Assembly (NCBI RefSeq): GCF_018918025.1
Contig: NZ_JAHLPT010000005.1
Coordinates: 1-64,000, forward strand
Reading direction: 5' to 3'
Length of the DNA: 64,000 nucleotides
Source of the DNA: Oscillibacter sp. MSJ-31
GTDB taxonomy: Bacteria > Bacillota > Clostridia > Oscillospirales > Oscillospiraceae
Both the position numbers and the translations under genes were made by a program. Below, piece after piece: positions 21,985 through 30,224 of the stretch; the stretch's first letter is position 1, and each line of letters opens with the position of its first letter. The notes beneath the pieces are model-generated. The model ran no database searches. It was given only the letters and a program-made list of their open reading frames with translations, and was not told the DNA's origin.

Positions 21985-22638
21985 TTATTTCAGCAAAATT
22001 TCCACGATGCCCGGCTCGTCCGTGTCCGGATAAAAGCTGACCTGCCACGGCGCGGCGAGCATACCGGCATCTCTTCCGCCGTCCTTCTCCTCCTGCACGT
22101 CGCGGACCATCTGCTCCACGCCCGCGCGGTCGGTGGAAAGGTAGCTCACGCGCACCACCAGCCGGTCCGCGCCCTCCGCCGCCGCGGCGCGCAGCAGGTC
22201 GGGGATCGCCTCGGTGCTGGTGGCGTTGATGATGCTCTCCTGCTCCTCCGCCGTGCGGCGGTAGCCGAAGCTGAGCGAAAGCTCATAGAAGCCGCGCTCG
22301 TCCGTGCCGGCATAGGTGATGTAATCGAGCAGATAGGCGCCGAGGTCCGTTTCCTGCTGCACCTCGTTGCAGGCCTCCGCGGCCAGCTCGGCGTATTCCG
22401 CGTCGCTGCCGAAATAGCAGCGCACCACGCCGCGCTCCGCGTGGTTTGCGATCAGCATCAAGATCGCGTTCACCGCATCCTGATAGCTGTCGGCGCGCAG
22501 AGTGTCCTTATCGCCGTTTTCCCAGTAGCCGGCGCTGTGCGGCGTGACCGACGACCACTCGCGCTCGAGCAGCCCGCCGCCGCAGCCGCTGAGCAGAAGG
22601 CACAGCGCCGCGCAGAGAAGCAGTATTCTTTTTTTCAC
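21985..22638 (-). CDS. Lipoprotein of unknown function
   Basis: A 217-residue lipoprotein: basic start MKKR, hydrophobic core, and lipobox LLSGCGGG, which puts the lipidated Cys at residue 19. The mature part is acidic and helical with no motif I recognise. It sits 17 bp before the EamA-like gene and 21 bp after the LUD-domain gene on the same strand, so the three are probably co-transcribed. Confidence 0.75.
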   Translation of the reverse strand: MKKRILLLCAALCLLLSGCGGGLLEREWSSVTPHSAGYWENGDKDTLRADSYQDAVNAILMLIANHAERGVVRCYFGSDAEYAELAAEACNEVQQETDLGAYLLDYITYAGTDERGFYELSLSFGYRRTAEEQESIINATSTEAIPDLLRAAAAEGADRLVVRVSYLSTDRAGVEQMVRDVQEEKDGGRDAGMLAAPWQVSFYPDTDEPGIVEILLK

Positions 22639-22659
22639 GGCGCTCCCTCCCCGCTGCTT

Positions 22660-23265
22660 TTAGTAGCCGAGGTCCTCGTTCACGAGCACGACCTCCATAT
22701 CGCTGCCCATCATCGCGCCCCAGAGCACGGTGAGCGCGCGGCAGATGCGGCCGGGACTCTTGCAGTCGTAGCAATGGTCAGCCTTGACTGCGCAGGGCGT
22801 CTTTGCGTGGAGACGTTGCGCGTTCTTCGGCGCGGCGATGTTGCGGGCGCGCCAGAGCGCCTCGTCGTAGGTGGGCGCGAGCTTATTTTTGCCCGCGACG
22901 ATCCAGACCTTTTTGTGGCCGTAGATCGCCGAAGCCACACGGTTGCCCGCGCCGTCGATGTTGATGATCTCGCCCGTCTCGGCGATGCCGTTGGCGGAGA
23001 GCAGATAATGCTCGCTGCCCGCCGCCTGCGCGCGCAGCGCGGCGGCGTCCCCGCCCTCCGGCAGGTGCCAATGGCTGAACACCGTATTGTGCCCGCTGAG
23101 CAGGGCATACAGCCCCAGCTCCTCGAGCGTGATGCTGCCGCCGAAGCCGACGGTCGCGCCGTCGATCTGCGTGTTGAGGTATTCGGCGGCCTCCTTTGCC
23201 GTCTCAAAGCTCGAGACCTTAAAGCCGCGCGCGGTCAGCGCCTTTGTCACATTCGTAAAGTCCAT
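22660..23265 (-). CDS. LUD-domain (LutC/YkgG-like) protein
   Basis: A 201-residue protein of the DUF162/LUD family. Markers are TVGFGGSITLEELGL, the DGAGNRVASAIYGHKKVWIVAGKNKL block and a Cys cluster (CAVKADHCYDCKSPGRIC) near residue 155-172. LutC is part of the lactate-utilisation LutABC complex, but no lutA or lutB is nearby, so this is an orphan member. In such solitary clostridial proteins the role is unproven. Confidence 0.8.
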   Translation of the reverse strand: MDFTNVTKALTARGFKVSSFETAKEAAEYLNTQIDGATVGFGGSITLEELGLYALLSGHNTVFSHWHLPEGGDAAALRAQAAGSEHYLLSANGIAETGEIINIDGAGNRVASAIYGHKKVWIVAGKNKLAPTYDEALWRARNIAAPKNAQRLHAKTPCAVKADHCYDCKSPGRICRALTVLWGAMMGSDMEVVLVNEDLGY

Positions 23266-23320
23266 GACATTGCTTCCTTTCTTTATGTTCCGTCTCCCGC
23301 ACTGCGAGAGAGATTATTTG

Positions 23321-24172
23321 TTACAGCCCGTCGGGCTTATATTCGCCGAAGCCCTCGCCGAGCACCTCGCGCGCGTCGCAGACGATGAAGAAGGCGGTCG
23401 GGTCGATCTCGTTCACCAGCCGCTTGACCGCCACGATCTCGCGGCGGCGGACGGCGCAGAGCAGCACGGGCTTGTCGTTGTGCGTATAGGCTCCCTCGGC
23501 GGTCAGGCGGGTGACGCCCATATCGCGTGCAAGCAGCTCGTGCGTGATTTTCTCCTGCTCGTTGGATATGATGTAGGCGAGCTTCGCGGCGCTGCCACCG
23601 TAGACCACCATATCCATCACCTTGGTGGAGATATAGAGGGCGATGCCACCGTAGAGCGCATTTTCCAGGCTGCGGAACACCGCGGCATAGAACACGATGA
23701 TCGTCAGGTCGATGGCAAGGCAGAGCGTGCCGATGGAGAGGCCCGGGATCTTCGCCTTCAGCAGCCACGCGCCCAGCTCCGTGCCGCCGGTGGTCGCCTC
23801 CTCGCGCAGCAGCCAGCCGAGCGACACGCCCACGAGCACGCCGCCGTAAATGCAGCCGAGGAGCTTATCCATCGGCTGAAAGGTATAGACGGCGTTGATG
23901 AGGTCGATGAAGATCGAGTTCACCGCCACGGCGAAGAATGAGCGCACCAGAAAGCGCTTGCCGAAGCGCTTGAGGCTCATCAGAAAGAGCGGCGCGTTGA
24001 GCACGATGACGGTAACGCCGACCGGCAGCGCGGGCGCAAAGAAGTTGATGACCTGCGCGATACCGGTGAAGCCGCCGAGCGTCAGCTCGTTGGGCGCGTA
24101 GAACCAGTCGAAGGCCAGCGCCATGAGCGCGCAGCCGAGCGTGATGGAAACATACTGTTTGAGCAGCTTCAA
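23321..24172 (-). CDS. YitT-family membrane protein with DUF2179 domain
   Basis: A 283-residue protein. Residues 1-200 hold about five helices of the YitT (DUF161) family: LGGFTGIAQVINFF, GCIYGGVLVGVSLGWLLREEATTGGTELGAWLL. Residues about 220-275 are the cytoplasmic DUF2179 domain with the typical GVT.L.AEGAYT..DKPVLLCAVRRREI and IDPTAFFIVCDAREVLGEGF. Function is not known. It lies 16 bp after the topoisomerase gene on the same strand. Confidence 0.9.
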   Translation of the reverse strand: MKLLKQYVSITLGCALMALAFDWFYAPNELTLGGFTGIAQVINFFAPALPVGVTVIVLNAPLFLMSLKRFGKRFLVRSFFAVAVNSIFIDLINAVYTFQPMDKLLGCIYGGVLVGVSLGWLLREEATTGGTELGAWLLKAKIPGLSIGTLCLAIDLTIIVFYAAVFRSLENALYGGIALYISTKVMDMVVYGGSAAKLAYIISNEQEKITHELLARDMGVTRLTAEGAYTHNDKPVLLCAVRRREIVAVKRLVNEIDPTAFFIVCDAREVLGEGFGEYKPDGL

Positions 24173-24188
24173 GCAATGACTTCCTTTC

Positions 24189-26432
24189 TCAATCCATCAG
24201 GGAGATCTGTTTTTCGTCGCTGTCCTCCGCCTTTAAGAGCGCGCCGACCGCGGGGAGGCTGCGGGCGCGGTAGCGGGCGAGGTTGGCGATGCCGGTCGCC
24301 TCAGCGGGACAGGCGTAGTCGAGCGTGAATTTCTTTTTGAGCGTCAGCACCGCGACGCCCTGCGTCGCGCGCGTGGTCTTGCTCCCCAGCAGCGCGGTGG
24401 AGAACACCAGCACGCGCGGCTCGGTGGAGTAGACCGCCAGCTCGCAGTCCTCGCGCAGACACAGCGCCGTGCGCAGCGGAGACTTATCCGAGTACGCGCC
24501 GGTGAGCTTGCGGCGGTTCGAGGTCGTCCGGTAGGCGGACAGCTCCACCTTGGCGGCCTTGCCGTTTTCAAAGAAGAAGAGCATCCAGCCGCGGTAATCG
24601 CCGGGCAGCACCATATAGACGACGCTCTCACCCTCGTCCATGCCGAGCCTTGCGGGCAGATAGTCGCCGAGGGCAGACGCCTTGGTGTCATCGAAGTCCG
24701 AAAGGCGGGATTTGTAGACCTGGCACCTGTCGGTGAAGAACATCACCTCGGCGGCGTTGGAGGTCTCAAAGCTCTGCGCGAGCGCGTCGCCCTCCTTATA
24801 CTTCTGCTCCGCGTTCATGCGCAGCGAGGCGGGCGTGATCTTCTTGAAGTAGCCCTCGCGGGAGAGGAACACGGACACGGCGTAATCGTCCACCGTGATC
24901 TCCTCGGTGTATTCCTCGACCTCGTGGCCGTAGACGATGCCGGTGCGGCGCGGCTCGGCGTACTTTTTGCGCACGTCCTCGAGCTCGGTGACGATGATCT
25001 TCTTCACGCGCGCAGGACGGGCGAGAATATCCTCCAGGTCCTCGATCTCGTCCTGCAGGGTGCTCGTCTCCTCCACGCGCTTGAGGATATATTCCTTGTT
25101 GATGTTGCGTAGCTTGATCTCCGCGACATACTCCGCCTGCACCTGGTCGATGCCGAAGCCGATCATCAGGTTCGGCACTACGTCGGCCTCGGCCTCCGTC
25201 TCGCGGATGATCTTGATCGCCTTGTCGATGTCGAGCAGGATGCGCTTGAGACCCTTCAAAAGGTGCAGCTTGTCCTTCTTTTTGCTCATGACAAAGTAGA
25301 CGCGGCGGCGGACGCATTCCGTGCGCCACGCGCACCACTCGTCGAGCAGCTCGCGTACGCCCATCACGCGCGGCATTCCGGCGATGAGCACGTTGAAGTT
25401 GCAGGACATGGTATCCTGCAGGGTCGTGGACTTCATCAGCTTCTGCATGAGCTTGTCGGGATCGGTGCCGCGCTTTAGGTCGATGGTCAGCTTGAGACCG
25501 TTCAGGTCGGTCTCGTCGCGCATATCGGTGATCTCGCGGACCTTTCCTGCCTTGATGAGCTCGGCGACCTTGTCCATGATGGCCTCGGTCGTGGTGGTGT
25601 AGGGGATCTCATAGACCTCGATGAGGTTTTCCTTTTTGTCGTAGCGCCAGCGGGCGCGGACCTTCACGCCGCCGCGGCCCGTGCTGTAAATTTCGCGCAG
25701 GGCGTCGACGTCGCAGATGACCTCGCCGCCGGTCGGAAAATCGGGCGCAAGCAGCGTCTCTGTCAGGTCGCAGTCGGGATTCTTGAGGTAGGCGATCGTC
25801 GTGTCGCATACTTCGCCGAGGTTGAAGCCGCACAGCTGGCTCGCCATGCCGACGGCAATGCCCTGATTGGCGCTCACAAGAATATTCGGGAAGGTCGTCG
25901 GCAGCAGCGCCGGCTCCTTCATGGTGTTGTCGTAGTTGTCGATGAAATCGACGGTATCGGAGTCGATGTCGCGGAACAGCTCGGCGCAGATGGCGGAGAG
26001 CTTGGCCTCCGTGTAGCGGCTTGCCGCCCACGCCATGTCGCGCGAGTAGACCTTACCGAAGTTGCCCTTGGAGTCCACGAACGGGTGCAGCAGCGCACCG
26101 TAGCCCTTGGAAAGGCGCACCATCGTGTCGTAGATAGCGGCGTCGCCGTGGGGATTGAGCCGCATGGTCTGGCCGACGATGTTCGCGCTCTTTGTGCGCG
26201 CGCCGTTCAGCAGTCCCATCTTATACATGGTATAGAGGAGCTTGCGGTGGCTGGGCTTGAAGCCGTCGATCTCCGGAATGGCGCGCGAGACGATGACCGA
26301 CATCGCGTAGGGCATATAGTTCGTCTCCAGCGTATCGGTGATGCGCTGCTCGACCACGTCCGCGCGCAGGCCGAGGACGTTGGGGTTATTGCGGTGCGGA
26401 GCGGTCTGTTCCTTCTTTTCGTTCTTCTTCAT
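24189..26432 (-). CDS. Type IIA topoisomerase subunit A, ParC/GyrA-like
   Basis: A 747-residue DNA-breaking subunit. The winged-helix and tower region starts near SVIVSRAIPEIDGFKPSHRKLLYTMY. The catalytic Tyr is in WAASRYTEAKLSAI. The C-terminal half keeps recognisable propeller blades but is short and lacks a clear GyrA-box, so it reads as a ParC-type topoisomerase IV subunit, not as GyrA. No ParE partner lies upstream; the next gene is uraA on the other strand. In some Clostridia a second GyrA-like protein is split from its partner, and this appears to be such a case. Confidence 0.85.
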   Translation of the reverse strand: MKKNEKKEQTAPHRNNPNVLGLRADVVEQRITDTLETNYMPYAMSVIVSRAIPEIDGFKPSHRKLLYTMYKMGLLNGARTKSANIVGQTMRLNPHGDAAIYDTMVRLSKGYGALLHPFVDSKGNFGKVYSRDMAWAASRYTEAKLSAICAELFRDIDSDTVDFIDNYDNTMKEPALLPTTFPNILVSANQGIAVGMASQLCGFNLGEVCDTTIAYLKNPDCDLTETLLAPDFPTGGEVICDVDALREIYSTGRGGVKVRARWRYDKKENLIEVYEIPYTTTTEAIMDKVAELIKAGKVREITDMRDETDLNGLKLTIDLKRGTDPDKLMQKLMKSTTLQDTMSCNFNVLIAGMPRVMGVRELLDEWCAWRTECVRRRVYFVMSKKKDKLHLLKGLKRILLDIDKAIKIIRETEAEADVVPNLMIGFGIDQVQAEYVAEIKLRNINKEYILKRVEETSTLQDEIEDLEDILARPARVKKIIVTELEDVRKKYAEPRRTGIVYGHEVEEYTEEITVDDYAVSVFLSREGYFKKITPASLRMNAEQKYKEGDALAQSFETSNAAEVMFFTDRCQVYKSRLSDFDDTKASALGDYLPARLGMDEGESVVYMVLPGDYRGWMLFFFENGKAAKVELSAYRTTSNRRKLTGAYSDKSPLRTALCLREDCELAVYSTEPRVLVFSTALLGSKTTRATQGVAVLTLKKKFTLDYACPAEATGIANLARYRARSLPAVGALLKAEDSDEKQISLMD

Positions 26433-26594
26433 GGTGTCCCTCGAGCGTTCCTGTATTTTATCACTATCTATTGGATTATATCAGCTTTTCCTCGTGCCGT
26501 CAATGCGCGGACGCGGCGGGAAGCGCCGCCCGTCCTTTGCCGCATTGCACAAAAAAGCTAAACGACTTTCGTGTTTCTTGGCTAAAATCCCATC

Positions 26595-26623
26595 TTGTTT
26601 TTTCCGCTCCTGTCCTGTATCAT
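26595..26623 (+). promoter_or_regulatory. Promoter of the uraA leader
   Basis: TTGTTT (26595-26600), 17 bp, TATCAT (26618-26623). Transcription would begin near 26631, just before the leader ORF. Confidence 0.55.
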
Positions 26624-26656
26624 TTCCAAAAGAAACAAACGAGGGAGGACACAGCC

Positions 26657-26758
26657 ATGACGCAGTATGTGTACAAAAAGAAATTCCTTCCTGCTGGTGT
26701 TTCTATTTTTATCAGCACCGTTTTTGTTGATAATGATATTGTTTCCTTTGACCGGTAA
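26657..26758 (+). CDS. 33-residue uraA leader peptide
   Basis: ATG 26657, with GGGAGG upstream, opens MTQYVYKKKFLPAGVSIFIS and continues to a TAA at 26756-26758. The stop codon lies in the 5' arm of the terminator at 26750-26771. The coding RNA is U-rich, with runs in UCUAUUUUUAUC and CCGUUUUUGUUG just before the hairpin. A ribosome following close behind RNA polymerase would cover the hairpin arm. This is the arrangement of the E. coli pyrBI leader. Peptide function itself is unlikely. Confidence 0.6.
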   Translation: MTQYVYKKKFLPAGVSIFISTVFVDNDIVSFDR

Positions 26759-26780
26759 TTTTTTACCGGTCTCTTTTTTT
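26750..26780 (+). terminator. uraA attenuator
   Basis: GACCGGTAA (26750-26758) pairs perfectly with TTACCGGTC (26763-26771) around TTTT, then TC and seven T. It ends 74 bases before the uraA start, so it must be read through for uraA expression from the upstream promoter. Confidence 0.85.
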
Positions 26781-26853
26781 GCCCGCGCGGGGCGCTGAGT
26801 CGTTTGGTCAAATAAGAACATACATCAAAATCAGAAGAAAGAGGGAAAATCAC

Positions 26854-28236
26854 ATGAAGAAAGAACTCGGACACGAAGCCATCTACGACGCCCGCCAGCT
26901 GGGCACCCCCAGAATGCTGGTGCTGGGCTTGCAGCACATGTTCGCCATGTTTGGCGCGACGGTGCTCGTCCCCATCCTCGTGCAGGGCTACGGCCTGCCG
27001 CTCTCCATCCAGACCACTCTGCTCTTCGCCGGCCTCGGCACACTCCTCTTCCACGTCTGCACCAAGATGAAGGTCCCCGCGTTCCTCGGCTCCTCGTTCG
27101 CCTACCTCGGCGGCTTCGAGACCGTCGCTAAGCTGGACGCCGGCAAATACGCCGGTATGAGCGGCGATGAAAAGCTCGCTTACGCGCTCGGCGGCATCGT
27201 GATCGCTGGTCTTCTCTACCTCGTGCTCGCGCTGCTGTTCAAAATGCTCGGCGCGAAGAAGGTCATGCGCTACTTCCCGCCCATCGTCACCGGCCCCATG
27301 ATCATCATGATCGGTCTGAACCTCTCCGGCTCCGCGATCAACAACGCCGCGACCTGCTGGTGGCTCGCGCTCATCGCCATGGCGATCATCGTCGTCGCCA
27401 ACATCTGGGGCAAGGGCATGGTCAAGATCATCCCCATCCTCCTCGGCGTGGTCGGCAGCTACCTCGTCGCGCTCATCGCCACCGCCTGCGGCGCGCAGCT
27501 GCCTGACGCGAACGGCGTGATGCAGCCGCTCGTCAACTTCGCCTCCGTCAGCAAGGCGAACCTGATCGGCCTGCAGCAGTTCGTCATCGCCAAGTTCGAC
27601 GTCTCCGCCATCCTCGTCATGGCCCCCATCGCCATCGCCGCCATGATGGAGCACATCGGCGACGTCTCCGCCATCTCCTCCACCACCGGCAGGAACTTCA
27701 TCGAGGACCCCGGTCTGCACCGCACCCTCGTTGGCGACGGTCTCGCCACTGCGCTCGCCGGTATGTTCGGCGGCCCCGCCAACACCACCTACGGTGAGAA
27801 CACCGGCGTGCTCGCCCTCTCCAAGGTCTATGACCCCCGCGTCGTGCGCCTCGCCGCCGTCTATGCCATCATCCTGAGCTTCTCCCCCAAGTTCGACGCG
27901 CTCGTCAACTCCATCCCCGCGGCCATCGTCGGCGGCGTCAGCTTCATCCTCTACGGTATGATCTCCGCGGTCGGTGTGCGCAACATCGTGGAGAATCAGG
28001 TCGACCTCACCAAGTCCCGCAACCTCATCATCGCGGCGGTCATGTTCGTCAGCGGCCTGGGCTTCAGCTCCGTCGGCGGCATCACCTTCACCGTCGGCGG
28101 CGCGGCCGTCACCCTCTCCGGCCTTGCCATCGCGGCCCTGTGCGGCGTGATCCTCAACGCCGTCCTGCCCGGCAACGACTATGTCTTCGGCGTCAGCGTC
28201 GAGGGCGACAAGTCCGCCGACCTCGGCAGCTATTAA
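26854..28236 (+). CDS. uraA: Uracil:cation symporter, NCS2 family
   Basis: A 460-residue polytopic permease with the NCS2 signatures: QHMFAMFGATVLVPIL near residue 25, PAFLGSSFAYLGGF, MMEHIGDVSAISSTTG (the conserved Glu region) and GPANTTYGENTGVLALSKVYDPRVVRLAA. These fit uracil permeases better than xanthine ones. It imports uracil with protons for salvage. ATG 26854 has AGAGGG upstream. Expression is probably governed by the leader-peptide attenuator 74 bases upstream. I looked for a PyrR binding site and did not see one. Confidence 0.92.
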   Translation: MKKELGHEAIYDARQLGTPRMLVLGLQHMFAMFGATVLVPILVQGYGLPLSIQTTLLFAGLGTLLFHVCTKMKVPAFLGSSFAYLGGFETVAKLDAGKYAGMSGDEKLAYALGGIVIAGLLYLVLALLFKMLGAKKVMRYFPPIVTGPMIIMIGLNLSGSAINNAATCWWLALIAMAIIVVANIWGKGMVKIIPILLGVVGSYLVALIATACGAQLPDANGVMQPLVNFASVSKANLIGLQQFVIAKFDVSAILVMAPIAIAAMMEHIGDVSAISSTTGRNFIEDPGLHRTLVGDGLATALAGMFGGPANTTYGENTGVLALSKVYDPRVVRLAAVYAIILSFSPKFDALVNSIPAAIVGGVSFILYGMISAVGVRNIVENQVDLTKSRNLIIAAVMFVSGLGFSSVGGITFTVGGAAVTLSGLAIAALCGVILNAVLPGNDYVFGVSVEGDKSADLGSY

Positions 28237-28262
28237 GAAGAATATCACTCATTCCCCCTACG

Positions 28263-28312
28263 GAGAGAGGCGGCGCGGCCTGCGGGCCGGGCCGCCTCTC
28301 TCTATCCTTTTT
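28263..28312 (+). terminator. uraA terminator
   Basis: GAGAGAGGCGGC (28263-28274) pairs with GCCGCCTCTCTC (28291-28302), followed by TATCCTTTTT. It overlaps the last codons of the convergent gene. Confidence 0.8.
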
Positions 28313-28991
28313 CCTCCTCCGCCGGCAGGAGCGGCCCCGCTTCGCCGTAGGGCAGCGAAAAGTCCACGATGCCCTCCGCCGCGGGCGCGACGGAATACAT
28401 CGGATAGAACCAGTGCAGGCCGTCGTCCGCCAGATAAAAGCTCCTGCTGGAAAACGCGCGGCGCAGCAGCGCGCCGTAATTGGGATAGTACGCCGCCGTA
28501 CCCGTCTCCATCTGCTCCCACGCCGTCTCCCGCGCCGCGCGGACGAGGCGCTTTTTTACCGCCGTTTTCGGCAGAAAAAAAGCCGTGAGCGGCATGAGAA
28601 AGCCCGTGCGCCGATCCCACGTCTCCGCGCGGCGGAGCGTGAGCCGCGGCGGCAGATGCTCCTCCCGGCCTTCGGTATAAAGGCTCAGGGTGTCTCCCCG
28701 CACGAGCGTCACCCGATAGGCGAGCACCGCGCGGGCGCAGCTCCACGGCGCGCTGCGCTCCAGCGCCGTGTGCATCGTTTCGGCAGCGCGGGGCAGCAGC
28801 TCCGCCTCGCAGTATTTAAGATAGGCGCGCGCGTATTGGCGGTAGTAGCGGTCGAAGCGCCGCGCACGGCGGCTCTTTCCCCCGCAGCGCGGCAGCGTCA
28901 CCTCGGCGGTCAGCACCGGCACGCCGCCGCTCTCCCATGTTTTCTCCAGGTGCAGCGGCGTTTCCGACAGCCGCAGAAGCTCTCTTTCCAT
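28302..28991 (-). CDS. DUF3298-like protein
   Basis: A 229-residue protein. The C-terminal third reads FYLADDGLHWFYPMYSVAPAAEGIVDFSLPYGEAGPLL, the typical ending of the DUF3298/RsiV-type domain (Y.L.I.PY..G...F.IPY). No signal peptide or membrane helix is present at the chosen ATG (28991, GGGAGG five bases upstream), so unlike most relatives it appears cytoplasmic, or has lost its anchor. The middle is Arg-rich. Function unknown. Confidence 0.65.
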   Translation of the reverse strand: MERELLRLSETPLHLEKTWESGGVPVLTAEVTLPRCGGKSRRARRFDRYYRQYARAYLKYCEAELLPRAAETMHTALERSAPWSCARAVLAYRVTLVRGDTLSLYTEGREEHLPPRLTLRRAETWDRRTGFLMPLTAFFLPKTAVKKRLVRAARETAWEQMETGTAAYYPNYGALLRRAFSSRSFYLADDGLHWFYPMYSVAPAAEGIVDFSLPYGEAGPLLPAEEEKG

Positions 28992-29084
28992 ACCGTCCTC
29001 CCGTTTTTTTCTCACTCCAATGTATGAAGCGTCCGTGCAGGCGGTTCCGCCGCGGAAAAATGCGAAAAGTTCACACTTCCGCCC

Positions 29085-29113
29085 TTTACTTTCATGCTCT
29101 GTTCTGTTAAACT
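29085..29113 (+). promoter_or_regulatory. Promoter of the yerC-methyltransferase-hslO operon
   Basis: TTTACT (29085-29090), 17 bp, TAAACT (29108-29113), with TATAAAG overlapping just after. The first start codon is 53 bases downstream. Confidence 0.6.
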
Positions 29114-29165
29114 ATAAAGTAGGGTGCGCAGGGCGCACTACTGTCATATTTCGGAGGGGTCTATC

Positions 29166-29471
29166 ATGGCTGCACCGGGAAACCGCATCGGAAAGAAAGA
29201 AAAAAACGAGGACTTTTATAAGGCCATTCTGCTTTTGAAGGACGAGGAGGAGTGCTACAGCTTCTTCCGCGACGTGTGCACCATCGCCGAGCTGCGCGCG
29301 ATGGAGCAGCGCTTTGAGGTCGCGCGGATGCTCACGCAGGGCAAGGTCTACAGTGAGATTCTGGAGCGCACCGGCGCCTCCAGTGCGACGATCTCGCGCG
29401 TGGCCCGCTCGCTGACCGACTCCGACGGCGGCTACGAGCGCATCTTCGCGCGCATGAAGGGCGAGAAGTGA
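29166..29471 (+). CDS. yerC: YerC/TrpR-related DNA-binding protein
   Basis: A 101-residue helix-turn-helix protein of the YerC/YecD branch of the Trp-repressor superfamily: FFRDVCTIAELRAMEQRFEVARML, then the recognition helix region SEILERTGASSATISRVARSL. By fold it is a dimeric repressor, but its ligand and targets are not established. GGAGG precedes the ATG. Its TGA shares a base with the ATG of the methyltransferase downstream. Confidence 0.88.
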   Translation: MAAPGNRIGKKEKNEDFYKAILLLKDEEECYSFFRDVCTIAELRAMEQRFEVARMLTQGKVYSEILERTGASSATISRVARSLTDSDGGYERIFARMKGEK

Positions 29472-30220
29472 TGGAAAGCTATTCTGCCCTCGCCGCCTCC
29501 TACGACGAGCTGACGCAGGACGTCGGCTACGAAAAGCGCGCCGCCTTCGTCGAAAAGCTCTTCCTGCGCAGTCATATTCCGGTCCACACCGTGCTCGACC
29601 TCGCCTGCGGCACCGGCACGATGACCGCCCTCCTCACCGAACGCGGCTACGAACTCATCGGCGTGGACGGCTCGGAGGATATGCTGCTCGAGGCGCGCGA
29701 GAAGGCACAGACGCTCACCGGCGTCCCGCCGTTGTTTTTGCACCAGTCCATGCCCGAGCTGGACCTCTATGGCACGGTGGAGGCGGCAATCTGCTGCCTC
29801 GACAGCCTCAATTATCTCACCGAAGCGCGCGAGGTGCGCGAGACCTTCCGCCGCCTGCACCTGTTCATCGCGCCCGGCGGCTCGCTCGTGTTCGACGTTC
29901 ATGCCCTCGGCAAGCTCGAGGCGATGGACGGTCAGGTCTGGCTCGACGAACGCGAGGATGTCTACTGCGTGTGGCGCACGGAGTATTCCCGCCGCTCGCG
30001 CCTGCTGGACTATTACGTTGACATTTTCTCCGCCCGCGCGGACGGCGCTTGGGAACGCAGCTTCGAGGAGCACCGCCAGCGCTGGTACAGCGTTTCGGAG
30101 CTGTCCGAATGGCTGACCGCCGCCGGCTTCGGCGAAATCCGCGTCTACGGCGACTGCCGCCTCCGCGCCCCGAACGAAACAGACGGGCGCATCTATATTT
30201 CCTGTATCCGAAAAGAGTGA
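29471..30220 (+). CDS. SAM-dependent methyltransferase, class I
   Basis: A 249-residue methyltransferase with motif I VLDLACGTGTMTALL (residues about 38-52), an acidic motif II ELIGVDGSEDML and motif post-I EAAICCLDSLNYL. The acceptor is unknown. I chose ATG 29471, which overlaps the yerC stop; a GTG three bases earlier is equally possible. It is translationally coupled to yerC and followed four bases later by hslO, a conserved neighbourhood in several Clostridia as far as I recall. Confidence 0.85.
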   Translation: MESYSALAASYDELTQDVGYEKRAAFVEKLFLRSHIPVHTVLDLACGTGTMTALLTERGYELIGVDGSEDMLLEAREKAQTLTGVPPLFLHQSMPELDLYGTVEAAICCLDSLNYLTEAREVRETFRRLHLFIAPGGSLVFDVHALGKLEAMDGQVWLDEREDVYCVWRTEYSRRSRLLDYYVDIFSARADGAWERSFEEHRQRWYSVSELSEWLTAAGFGEIRVYGDCRLRAPNETDGRIYISCIRKE

Positions 30221-30224
30221 TTTT

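Noticed and set aside
26640-26853. PyrR-binding leader for uraA.
   Set aside because: I could not find the PyrR anti-antiterminator consensus in the leader. The leader-peptide layout explains the terminator better.
26620-28248. 542-residue minus-strand open frame across uraA.
   Set aside because: Acidic, His-rich low-complexity translation opposite a clear permease. It is a coding shadow.
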